Shown here: positions 42,875-50,294 of the stretch, one piece after another
How positions within the stretch are numbered: position 1 is the stretch's first letter
Layout: every line of letters starts with the position of its first letter
Origin: Bog-950 sp964631835
GTDB taxonomy: Bacteria; Bacteroidota; Bacteroidia; Chitinophagales; LD1
Reading direction: 5' to 3'
Assembly (NCBI GenBank): GCA_964631835.1
Contig: CAZWAD010000001.1
Location: 62,001 to 126,000 of the forward strand
DNA: 64,000 nt
Made by a program: the position numbers and the translations under genes
Notes under the pieces: model-generated
The model's input: only the letters and a program-made list of their open reading frames with translations
Told to the model about the DNA's origin: nothing
Databases searched by the model: none

Positions 42875-43997
42875 TGAGTGCGTCTTTCTTAATTTTATTT
42901 ACAAATCTTTTTCCGTTGAATTTTTTCCAGTCATCAAATCTTTCTGAACGAGGAACACACCAGCGTTCCTTCCAAAATTCAGTCAGGTCATTTAACTTTC
43001 TGTTGTAATAGCGTGGCTGAACATCTTTAGCAATTACATTCTTTAAATTTTTTGCCAACGGAAAAAGAAAAAATTCTCTCTGAATATTATGATAAGTGTA
43101 TTCACCGAGTTCAAGCATTGAAAATGCTTTGTCAAGTAATTTTATTTTTCGTGACGGGCCATTGCCAAAAGTTGTTTTCACATTCACACCTTTTTTTGAA
43201 AGGTATTTCATTATGTCAACATACAAATCTTGCGGAATGTGAAATGTGCCAGAACCTTTTGTGAATCCTAAACTTTCAGCGACAAATTCTCCATCGTATT
43301 TCAGGCGATTGTAAATACTGCTTCTGCCAAATGCACTTGTTGTTGTGAGAAACAACAAGTCAGGTTCAATTATTCTTTTCTGCATCAGCGTTTCAGTGTT
43401 CTTATATTTTTTCTTGTAAGCCCTTCTCAGTTCGTTTGCTGTTAAGGACATCGCAACCATTTTTCCACCGAGCAGTTGATTGTAAGGAGGAATTGCACCC
43501 AGTCGTTGTGCCTGCATGGACTTGTTCACCCACACATCAAGAGTTTCATTCGGTATCTCCAAATAATTATCACGGACAGACATTTTCAACACAGGACTTT
43601 GCAAACCGATAATTCCAAAAGGTGCATTGTGTGTTTTGTCCCACAACAGAAATCTCATTTGCCGACCATAAGCCCGTTGATATGGAACACTCCACCAGAC
43701 AAGATTCCACCAACGGAAAAGCTTGTGTTCTTCTGTCCCTTCTTCAATCATTCTGAATTCCAAATCAATTGCAGACGGGTCAATATCATTTCCATTCACC
43801 AAATATTTGCAGACAGTTTCGTAACCTTCTTCAACAAAGTTTTTTTGCAAACTAATTTGTTCTTGCTTTGAGAACTTGTGAATCGCACGGAAAGTTTTTT
43901 TGTTGAACTTCAACGGCTCTACATGACCATTGACCGAAAAGCCCTGTAAGTTTAAACGGTCAATAATTTTGCTTCGTAGCTTTGAAGTGGCTTGCAT
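42861..43997 (-). CDS. DUF4338 (DruA-like) protein, first gene of the operon
   Basis: 378 residues resembling DUF4338, the family of DruA in Druantia anti-phage systems. Seen: RQMRFLLWDKTHNAPFGIIGLQSPVLKMSVRDNYLEI (the small-molecule or DNA-binding-like core with a conserved Arg-Asp), AIPPYNQLLGGKMVAMSLTANELRRAY (equivalent to the N-x-RFL...KNLAS segment), and a C-terminal basic region rich in Arg/Lys (KFNGKRFVNKIKKDA). Biochemical activity of DUF4338 is not established. Here it leads a four-gene unit instead of the large Druantia helicase DruE. ATG start at 43997; the operon promoter should lie in the 118 bases before it, but I see no clear TAnnTTTG box. Confidence 0.72.
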   Translation of the reverse strand: MQATSKLRSKIIDRLNLQGFSVNGHVEPLKFNKKTFRAIHKFSKQEQISLQKNFVEEGYETVCKYLVNGNDIDPSAIDLEFRMIEEGTEEHKLFRWWNLVWWSVPYQRAYGRQMRFLLWDKTHNAPFGIIGLQSPVLKMSVRDNYLEIPNETLDVWVNKSMQAQRLGAIPPYNQLLGGKMVAMSLTANELRRAYKKKYKNTETLMQKRIIEPDLLFLTTTSAFGRSSIYNRLKYDGEFVAESLGFTKGSGTFHIPQDLYVDIMKYLSKKGVNVKTTFGNGPSRKIKLLDKAFSMLELGEYTYHNIQREFFLFPLAKNLKNVIAKDVQPRYYNRKLNDLTEFWKERWCVPRSERFDDWKKFNGKRFVNKIKKDALNGQT

Positions 43998-44115
43998 ACG
44001 TTAACTTAAAATTGGGCGGTCTAAAAATAAATATTCTTTTGGCTAAATAATTACTCTACTACCCACCATATTCCTGCTCCTTGTTGCCTTATCGTGCACA
44101 TCAGCCATGCTTAAC

Positions 44116-44343
44116 TCAATTTAATATCTTCCTCACCGCCCAAACCAGCAGCGTCAGCAGGATACTAGCCAGTATCATAGTGGTTACAGGAAAATAAAAG
44201 CGGAAGTTTTCTTTTTCAATGCGTATGTCACCGGGCAGGCGCCCCAGCCAGTGCAGCTTATCGCCAAAAAAATAAACCACCACACCGGCAAGCGCTATCA
44301 GCAGACCAATAACAATAATCCATTTACCGGTTTCGCTGCTCAT
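44116..44343 (-). CDS. DUF2905 family small membrane protein
   Basis: 75 residues from the ATG at 44343; the longer open frame upstream is not needed. Two transmembrane helices (WIIVIGLLIALAGVVVYFFG and FYFPVTTMILASILLTLLVWAVR) flank the family motif LGRLPGDIRIEKENFRFYFP. DUF2905 is widespread and has no known function. Just outside the defence-like operon, on the same strand, 118 bases upstream of it. Confidence 0.85.
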   Translation of the reverse strand: MSSETGKWIIVIGLLIALAGVVVYFFGDKLHWLGRLPGDIRIEKENFRFYFPVTTMILASILLTLLVWAVRKILN

Positions 44344-44443
44344 AAAACAAAGATAGGGTTTGCTTATAGCTATATGCGTTAAAATATTCTTAAAACACTT
44401 CAAAATGAAGGTTTCCGTATTCAAACAAGCCAATTTGGCTCAC

Positions 44444-44760
44444 CAACAAAATTTGTTGGCAGACGAACCAAATGATAGTGGCGCGTCAACAAAATAACTT
44501 CATGCGCCACCCAAATAATAGTGGTGCTCCAACAAAATAACTTCACTCGCCACCCAAATGATAGTGGTGCGTCAGCAAAATAACTTCATGCGCCACCCAA
44601 ACGATAGTGGTGCTCCAACAAAATAACTACATGCGCCACCCAAATGATAGTGGTGCGTCAACAAAATAACTTCATGCACCACCCAAACGATAGTGGTGCT
44701 CCAACAAAATAACTTCATGCGCCACCCAAACGATAGTCATGCGCCAACTAAATATACATA
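44444..44760 (+). repeat. 43-bp tandem repeat array, about seven copies
   Basis: The marker CAACAAAAT (or one-base variants) starts at 44444, 44487, 44530, 44573, 44616, 44659, 44702 and 44745: exactly 43 bases each time. The first and last copies are degenerate. Units alternate between GCGTCAACAAAAT and GCTCCAACAAAAT starts, so there is an 86-bp higher order. Within each unit GCGCCAC and GTGGTGC can pair, and across units GTGGTGCGT can pair with ATGCGCCAC with G-U pairs. 43 is not a multiple of 3, so the array is not coding. No spacers, so not a CRISPR. It fills most of the 548-base stretch (44344-44891) between DUF2905 and ybeY. Confidence 0.95.
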
Positions 44761-44891
44761 GCAGGCAAAAAAGATTAGTTCACCGGTCAGTTTGATTTAC
44801 AGGGCTGTCATTATTTTCTCACCTTTGCGTCATGTTGTGTTTGTATTATGTATTATCGGTCACCGGTCATCCGTCATCTGTCAGTTAAACT

Positions 44892-45404
44892 ATGCCGATA
44901 ACATTCCACACAGCCGATATAAAATTTACATTGAAGCATAAACAGCGGCTTAAGCAGTTTATTGCTAAACAGGTCAAACAATCAAACAATCAAACAATCA
45001 AACTTTCGTTTATTTTTTGCTCCGATGAATACCTGCGCGCCATCAATAAAAAATATCTCCGCCATGATTACTATACCGATATCATCACCTTTCCGCTCAG
45101 TGACGATAAAAAACATATTGAGGCGGAGATTTATATATCAATAGACCGGGTGAAGGAGAATGCGGAAAAGTATAGAGCAAAGCCTCGCAAACCCTCTGGC
45201 TCCCTAAAGGGAAAACCGATAGGCCCTTCCCCCTTTAGGGGGCAGGGGGTAGCCGAGCTTCACCGCGTTATATTCCATGGGGTTTTGCATCTGCTTGGTT
45301 ACCGGGATAAAACAAAAACTCAAAAAGAGAAGATGAGGAAGATGGAGGATAAATGGCTGAAAGGCTTCGGGCTACAAGCTTCGGGCCGTAAGAAAAATTC
45401 ATAA
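44892..45404 (+). CDS. ybeY: Endoribonuclease YbeY (rRNA maturation factor) with in-frame insert
   Basis: Metal-dependent endonuclease for 16S rRNA 3' maturation and ribosome quality control. 170 residues against about 140 usually. The zinc motif HGVLHLLGYRD (129-139) has His129 and His133; the third position is Asp139 instead of the usual His, which is common in Bacteroidota. Residues about 98-121 (PRKPSGSLKGKPIGPSP...) are encoded by a palindromic dispersed element inserted in frame before the ELHRVIFHG motif. An 8-bp microsatellite (TCAAACAA, 44974-45003) encodes QSNNQT near residue 30. Otherwise the frame is intact. Confidence 0.88.
   Translation: MPITFHTADIKFTLKHKQRLKQFIAKQVKQSNNQTIKLSFIFCSDEYLRAINKKYLRHDYYTDIITFPLSDDKKHIEAEIYISIDRVKENAEKYRAKPRKPSGSLKGKPIGPSPFRGQGVAELHRVIFHGVLHLLGYRDKTKTQKEKMRKMEDKWLKGFGLQASGRKKNS
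45192..45250 (+). repeat. Palindromic dispersed element inside ybeY
   Basis: CCCTAAAGGG and TCCCCCTTTAGGGGGC followed by AGGGGG: two palindromic pieces, read in frame in ybeY. The second half matches elements at 46279-46304 (inside mnmG) and 47552-47577 (before the next gene). Confidence 0.75.
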
Positions 45405-45434
45405 GTTACTGTTATTCAATAAATTAAAGTGTAA

Positions 45435-45450
45435 TGTTCTACGTGGAACA
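45435..45450. promoter_or_regulatory. parS-like site 1
   Basis: TGTTCTACGTGGAACA, one base off a perfect 16-bp palindrome and very close to the parS consensus (TGTTYCACGTGRAACA) bound by ParB/Spo0J. Identical to site 2, 69 bases away. Confidence 0.85.
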
Positions 45451-45503
45451 CCGTATTTTTACATTTTTCGGAAGCTCGAAGCCCGTGGCTCTTAGCTTCT
45501 GTT

Positions 45504-45519
45504 TGTTCTACGTGGAACA
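45504..45519. promoter_or_regulatory. parS-like site 2
   Basis: Second identical 16-bp TGTTCTACGTGGAACA, 54 bases before the mnmG ATG. Two exact copies within 85 bases are unlikely by chance and point to an origin-proximal ParB loading site. Confidence 0.85.
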
Positions 45520-45573
45520 AATGCTAATCTTAAACCCGGTAGTTAATGGCTGATACCTCATTATATTCGCGCC

Positions 45574-47505
45574 ATGTTTAAGGAATACGATGTAATAGTA
45601 GTAGGTGCAGGTCACGCAGGCTGCGAGGCCGCTGCTGCCGCTGCCAATATGGGCAGCTCGGTATTGCTCGTAACCATGAACATGCAAACCATAGCTCAAA
45701 TGAGCTGTAACCCGGCTATGGGTGGTATTGCCAAGGGGCAGATAGTACGGGAGATTGATGCCCTGGGCGGTTATTCGGGTATAGTAAGCGATAAAAGCAT
45801 GGTGCAGTTCCGTATGCTTAACCGCAGCAAAGGGCCAGCCATGTGGAGTCCGCGCACTCAAAACGACCGCATGATGTTTGCAAGCCTGTGGAGAAACATG
45901 CTGGAGGGCACTAAGAATGTGGATTTCTGGCAGGAAATGGTTAGCGGGCTGTTGATTAAAGGCGGAAGGGTGTGCGGAGTACGCACTTCTATGGGGATAG
46001 AGATAAAGGCGAAAGCTGTGGTATTAACCAACGGAACCTTCCTGAACGGTCTTATACATATAGGCGAAAAGAACTTTGGGGGCGGCAGGGCAGGTGAAAA
46101 GGCGGCTCACGGCATTACCGAGCAGCTGGTTGAATTGGGTTTTGAATCGGGAAGAATGAAAACCGGCACCCCTCCGCGTATTGATGGCCGCAGCCTCGAT
46201 TATTCTGAGATGGAAGAGCAAAAAGGAGATGAGGAGGTAACGGGCTTTTCTTTCAAAAAGGGAATGAATCCGTTCATGTCCCCCTTTGGAGGGGGTAAGG
46301 GGGAGGATGATGTGCTTCGACAAGCTCAGCTTGACAAGCCGCTTAAGCAACTCCCCTGCCATATCACCTACACCAACTCAAAGGTTCACGACATACTCCG
46401 CACAGGTTTTGCTCAAAGCCCCATGTTCAGCGGCAGAATAAAAGGCCTGGGACCGCGTTATTGTCCATCTGTGGAAGATAAGATTGACCGCTTTGCCGAT
46501 AAGGAAAGGCATCAGTTGTTTGTAGAGCCCGAGGGTTGGAATACCGTAGAGATTTATGTCAATGGCTTTTCGACTTCTCTGCCTGAGGATGTTCAGTACA
46601 AGGCATTGAAAGAAGTTCCCGGCTTTGAAAATATGAAGATGTTCCGCCCCGGGTATGCCATTGAATATGATTATTTCCCGCCCACCCAGTTAAGCCATGC
46701 CCTCGAAACCAAGCTGGTTAAGAACCTGTATTTTGCAGGGCAAATTAACGGAACAACAGGTTATGAAGAGGCTGCCTGCCAGGGTCTGATAGCAGGAATA
46801 AATGCCCATCGCTCTGCCCGGGATGAAGAGCCTGTGGTGCTCAAGCGCTCCGATGCTTATATAGGCGTATTGGTAGATGACCTTATCAACAAGGGAACCG
46901 AAGAGCCATACCGTATGTTCACCAGCAGGGCTGAATACCGAATCCTCCTCCGTCAGGATAATGCCGATTTGAGGTTGACCGAGTTGGGCTATAGTCTTGG
47001 TTTGGCAGACGATGAAAGAGTGGCGCGGGTGCGTGAAAAGAAAGAAGCGCTTCAATCTATACGGGAGTTTTTTACCGGCTATGGGGCTGAGCCGGGTGAA
47101 ATAAATACCGTTTTAACCGAAGCAGGAACAGCCGGACTGAGCCAAAAGATAAAGCTCGCCCAGATACTTATGCGTCCGCAGGTGAGTATATCTACTATCC
47201 GAAAAGGAGTTAGGGCTGCCGATGAATTCCTGAGTAAGTTCGATAAGGAGTTTATTGAGTCGGCAGAAATTGAAATGAAATACGAGGCCTATATCCAAAA
47301 GGAAATGGAACTGGTGCAGAAGATGGGCAAGCTGGAAGATATCCGTATTCAGCCCGATTATGATTACACTAAGCTGAAATCGCTGAGTATTGAGGCGCGA
47401 CAAAAGCTAACAAAAATAAAACCTACTTCCCTCGGGCAGGCAAGCCGCATCAGTGGGGTTTCACCTGCTGATGTATCGGTGCTGCTTGTACACATGGGAA
47501 GATAA
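45574..47505 (+). CDS. mnmG: tRNA uridine-5-carboxymethylaminomethyl modification enzyme MnmG (GidA)
   Basis: FAD enzyme that, with MnmE, installs the cmnm5 group on wobble U34. 643 residues: Rossmann start DVIVVGAGHAGCEAAAAAANMG, SCNPAMGGIAKGQIVREIDALGG, the tRNA-binding region with GTPPRIDGRSLDYSEMEEQ, GTTGYEEAACQGLIAGINA and the C-terminal helical domain ending SPADVSVLLVHMGR. Residues about 235-256 (SPFGGGKGEDDVLRQAQLDK) are extra compared with the family and come from a palindromic element plus a second short repeat. Upstream lie two parS-like sites; mnmG is often next to oriC. Likely functional because the frame and catalytic Cys regions are intact. Confidence 0.95.
   Translation: MFKEYDVIVVGAGHAGCEAAAAAANMGSSVLLVTMNMQTIAQMSCNPAMGGIAKGQIVREIDALGGYSGIVSDKSMVQFRMLNRSKGPAMWSPRTQNDRMMFASLWRNMLEGTKNVDFWQEMVSGLLIKGGRVCGVRTSMGIEIKAKAVVLTNGTFLNGLIHIGEKNFGGGRAGEKAAHGITEQLVELGFESGRMKTGTPPRIDGRSLDYSEMEEQKGDEEVTGFSFKKGMNPFMSPFGGGKGEDDVLRQAQLDKPLKQLPCHITYTNSKVHDILRTGFAQSPMFSGRIKGLGPRYCPSVEDKIDRFADKERHQLFVEPEGWNTVEIYVNGFSTSLPEDVQYKALKEVPGFENMKMFRPGYAIEYDYFPPTQLSHALETKLVKNLYFAGQINGTTGYEEAACQGLIAGINAHRSARDEEPVVLKRSDAYIGVLVDDLINKGTEEPYRMFTSRAEYRILLRQDNADLRLTELGYSLGLADDERVARVREKKEALQSIREFFTGYGAEPGEINTVLTEAGTAGLSQKIKLAQILMRPQVSISTIRKGVRAADEFLSKFDKEFIESAEIEMKYEAYIQKEMELVQKMGKLEDIRIQPDYDYTKLKSLSIEARQKLTKIKPTSLGQASRISGVSPADVSVLLVHMGR
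46279..46340 (+). repeat. Palindromic dispersed elements inside mnmG
   Basis: TCCCCCTTTGGAGGGGGTAA (from 46279) is a palindrome with a G-rich tail like those at 45221 and 47552; just after it CTTCGACAAGCTCAGCTTGA (46315-46334) is a second short palindromic repeat. Both are read in frame as an insertion in MnmG. Confidence 0.72.
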
Positions 47506-47551
47506 ACAGTTGCAATTGATAGTTGGCAGAAAGAAAAAAAGGGATTCTTTG

Positions 47552-47577
47552 TCCCCCTTTAAAGCGGGCAGGGGAGA
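47552..47577 (+). repeat. Palindromic dispersed element upstream of the Ig-like lipoprotein gene
   Basis: TCCCCCTTTAAAGCGGGCAG and the following GGGAGA match the elements inside ybeY and mnmG. It ends two bases before the lipoprotein ATG (47579), so it forms the ribosome-binding region. Confidence 0.7.
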
Positions 47578-47578
47578 G

Positions 47579-49225
47579 ATGTTCCGGCTGTTGCTATTGG
47601 TATTTTCTGCGTTCATTTTGACAAGATGTGCACAGGAAAGTGCTCCTACTGGCGGAAAACAAGACCAGGAGCCTCCCCGGGCAAAGAAGATTTCTCCACC
47701 GGATAAGTCAATCCATTTCAGGAGCAGCAAAATTGAAATCACTTTTAACGAATTCATTAAAGAAACAGGGTTTAGTCAAACCCTTATTTCGCCTGTAATG
47801 GATAAGCGACCTGATTTTAAGGTCTCAGGAAAGACATTAACTATAAAATTAAAGAGCCCTCTTAGCGACAGCACCACTTATACCATCAATTTTGCTGATG
47901 ATATTAAAGATTTAAACGAAGGAAATACCGCCAGCAACTTTACTTATGTGTTTTCAACAGGCAATTTCATTGATTCGCAGGAAGTTTACGGTAATGTATT
48001 ACTGGCAAAAGACAACACTCCTGCAGAAAACATAGTTGTTGCTCTTTATCCGCTCGATTCAACCGATGGAATACTTAATTCCAAGCCTGTTTACTTTGCA
48101 AAAACTGATAAATCAGGCGAATTTGAAATCAAAAATGTTAAAACCGGAGGATATAATATATATGCTCTCAAAGACCAGAACTACAATTACTTATACGACC
48201 AGCCAAACGAGCTGATTGCCTTTTCCGATTCACTTATAGACCTGAATGACTCTGTTTTTAAAAAAATTACTCTGCTTCTTTTTGATGAAAAGAAAGGAAA
48301 GCTGAAAGTAGATGAGGTTCGCTCCATATCACCCGGACAGCTCAAGATTTCATACACCAAGCCGATTAATAGTCTGAAAATAAATGGAAACCTGGCTTCA
48401 GATGATGATTTCTATTGGTTTTATGATTCAAAAGATAGCTTAACCTATTGGTATTCAAAATACTACATAGATAGAACCAGCTTGTTTCTGGCAGCCAATG
48501 ATACCCTATTGGATACGGTGAGAATGGATTTGAAATACATTGCAAACGATTCTTTGTTAGCCATGCCTCAAAACTTCTTAGGCATTGTAAATCAAACGAA
48601 TACAAGCAAAGAAAGAAAGGAAAACAAAGAGGTTTTCAATATACAAGAGCTTTATAAGGCGCTTAAAATAGAATTTACAAGACCAATCACCGGTATAAAC
48701 GAAACTAAAAGCCTTCATATTACTGAAGATACAACCGGTAAAGTAGTTGATGGCCGGTTTTATTTAGATGAAAAGACAAAACAGTTTGTTTTCGTGGAGT
48801 TTGATAAAAGAGAGAACACCGCGTACTCTGTTGAAATTCCCGATTCGATGTTTCAGGACCTTTTTAAAACATGGAATAAAAATCTCACATATAAATTCAG
48901 GACAAACAGCAAAGATGCTTACGGTAATTTGCACATTACGCTCAAAACCAACCAACCCGAAAACAGTTATGTGGTTAAGTTGCTCAATGCAGGCAATGAA
49001 CCGGTGAAAGAGTTTTTTCTGTCCGGTGATGCCGAGAAGAAGGTAAGTGTGGAGAACATTTTGTCGGGCAGTTATAAATTCCTGGTTATTGAAGACCGCA
49101 ACAAAAACGGGAAATGGGATACCGGCAACTTTGCTGATAAGATACAACCGGAGAAAATGTTCTTGTATAAAGATACTTACCAGCTGAAAGGCGGTTGGGA
49201 TTTAGATGTAGAAGTAAAGTTTTAA
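47579..49225 (+). CDS. Ig-like domain (Big_5-type) lipoprotein
   Basis: 548 residues from the ATG at 47579, chosen for the lipoprotein signal MFRLLLLVFSAFILTRCAQE (acylated Cys at residue 17); the open frame runs further upstream through mnmG and a repeat. After a TGGKQDQEPPRAKKISPPDKS linker comes a bacterial Ig-like domain (IEITFNEFIKE, SGKTLTIKLKSPLSDSTTYTINFADDIKDLNEGN), then a carboxypeptidase-regulatory-like domain (about 160-230), a further beta-rich region and a C-terminal prealbumin-like part (GSYKFLVIEDRNKNGKWDTG). Outer-membrane anchored, role unknown; homologues are common in Bacteroidota. Confidence 0.82.
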   Translation: MFRLLLLVFSAFILTRCAQESAPTGGKQDQEPPRAKKISPPDKSIHFRSSKIEITFNEFIKETGFSQTLISPVMDKRPDFKVSGKTLTIKLKSPLSDSTTYTINFADDIKDLNEGNTASNFTYVFSTGNFIDSQEVYGNVLLAKDNTPAENIVVALYPLDSTDGILNSKPVYFAKTDKSGEFEIKNVKTGGYNIYALKDQNYNYLYDQPNELIAFSDSLIDLNDSVFKKITLLLFDEKKGKLKVDEVRSISPGQLKISYTKPINSLKINGNLASDDDFYWFYDSKDSLTYWYSKYYIDRTSLFLAANDTLLDTVRMDLKYIANDSLLAMPQNFLGIVNQTNTSKERKENKEVFNIQELYKALKIEFTRPITGINETKSLHITEDTTGKVVDGRFYLDEKTKQFVFVEFDKRENTAYSVEIPDSMFQDLFKTWNKNLTYKFRTNSKDAYGNLHITLKTNQPENSYVVKLLNAGNEPVKEFFLSGDAEKKVSVENILSGSYKFLVIEDRNKNGKWDTGNFADKIQPEKMFLYKDTYQLKGGWDLDVEVKF

Positions 49226-49234
49226 TCTTGCCCT

Positions 49235-49750
49235 ATGGCGCTTATTCTTCCCGTAAATGGTATTGAACCGCGATTCGGTGAAAACTGTTTTCTCGCTGAT
49301 AATTGCACCGTAACCGGTGATGTGATTATGGGTGATAATTGCAGTATTTGGTTCAATGCTGTGGTTCGTGGCGATGTGCATTATATCCGCATAGGCAATA
49401 AAGTAAATATACAGGACGGTGCAATTATCCATTGCACGTATCAAAAGGCGCCAGTCAATATTGGCAACAATGTTTCAATCGGTCACCGGGCAATTGTGCA
49501 TGGATGTACTGTGCATGATAATGTGCTCATCGGTATGGGCGCTATTGTTATGGACCATGCTGTAATAGGAGAGAACTCAATTATCGGTGCCGGTGCTGTG
49601 GTCCTTGAAAATACCGTAGTTGAACCGGGAAGTATCTTTGCCGGCAATCCTGCGAAGCGGATAAAAGACGTTGACCGGGAAAGTTTCAAAGATTTGATTG
49701 AACGCATCAGCAATAATTATGTGATGTATTCGCAGTGGTATAAAAAGTAA
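49235..49750 (+). CDS. Gamma-carbonic anhydrase family protein (left-handed beta-helix)
   Basis: 171 residues of hexapeptide repeats forming a trimeric left-handed beta-helix (DNCTVTGDVIMGDNCSIWFNAVVRGDV and so on). The gamma-CA/PaaY/YrdA-type zinc histidines lie in IHCT (about residue 67) and GHRAIVHG (about 85 and 90). Reactions in this family vary (carbonic anhydrase, thioesterase), so only the family is assigned. Placed between the lipoprotein gene and idi; start codons are 9 and 4 bases from the neighbouring stops. Confidence 0.87.
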   Translation: MALILPVNGIEPRFGENCFLADNCTVTGDVIMGDNCSIWFNAVVRGDVHYIRIGNKVNIQDGAIIHCTYQKAPVNIGNNVSIGHRAIVHGCTVHDNVLIGMGAIVMDHAVIGENSIIGAGAVVLENTVVEPGSIFAGNPAKRIKDVDRESFKDLIERISNNYVMYSQWYKK

Positions 49751-49754
49751 AAGC

Positions 49755-50288
49755 ATGGAAGATTTGAATAAAGAAGAAATGGTAGTGCTGGTTGATGAGG
49801 AAAACAAGGTGCTGGGTTATGTTGGAAAATTGGAGGCTCACCGGATGGCGTTGCTTCATCGTGCTATAAGTGTGATTATTTTTAATAGCGAAGGTGAAAT
49901 GCTGATTCAGCAACGTGCCTTTACCAAATATCACTGGGCCGGAATATGGAGTAATACTTGCTGCAGTCATCCGCGAAAAGATGAATCGTTTCAGGCAGCA
50001 GCAGAACGAAGATTGTATGAAGAGCTTGGAATTAAAACTCCTCTCAAAGAAGAATTTCACTTCATCTACAAAGCCTACGATGAACCCAGCGGTTTAACCG
50101 AATGGGAATACGATACGGTTTTCACCGGTGTATTTGATGGGGCCTTTGAATTCAATAAAGACGAAGTTTCGGCTGTTAAATGGTTGAAGCCCGCTGACTT
50201 AATGAATGACATTCAAAAAAACCCTGAGCAATATTCTTTCTGGTTTAAAATCATACTGGAGGAGATGAAGAAAAAAGAAATTATATAG
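49755..50288 (+). CDS. idi: Isopentenyl-diphosphate delta-isomerase, type I
   Basis: Interconverts IPP and DMAPP for isoprenoid and quinone synthesis. 177 residues of Nudix fold: HRAISVIIFNSEGEMLIQQR, the active-site Cys in WSNTCCSHP (C70), Nudix helix ERRLYEELGI and the catalytic Glu pair in TEWEYD (E116, E118). Length matches Idi type 1. It overlaps nothing but is only 4 bases after the carbonic anhydrase-like gene and 6 before the O-methyltransferase, so a short operon is likely. Confidence 0.93.
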   Translation: MEDLNKEEMVVLVDEENKVLGYVGKLEAHRMALLHRAISVIIFNSEGEMLIQQRAFTKYHWAGIWSNTCCSHPRKDESFQAAAERRLYEELGIKTPLKEEFHFIYKAYDEPSGLTEWEYDTVFTGVFDGAFEFNKDEVSAVKWLKPADLMNDIQKNPEQYSFWFKIILEEMKKKEII

Positions 50289-50294
50289 GTTACC

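Noticed and set aside
39483..43997. Canonical Druantia system
   Set aside because: Only a DruA-like DUF4338 gene is present; the large DruE helicase and other Dru genes are missing.
44444..44760. CRISPR array
   Set aside because: Units are contiguous with no unique spacers, and no cas genes are near.
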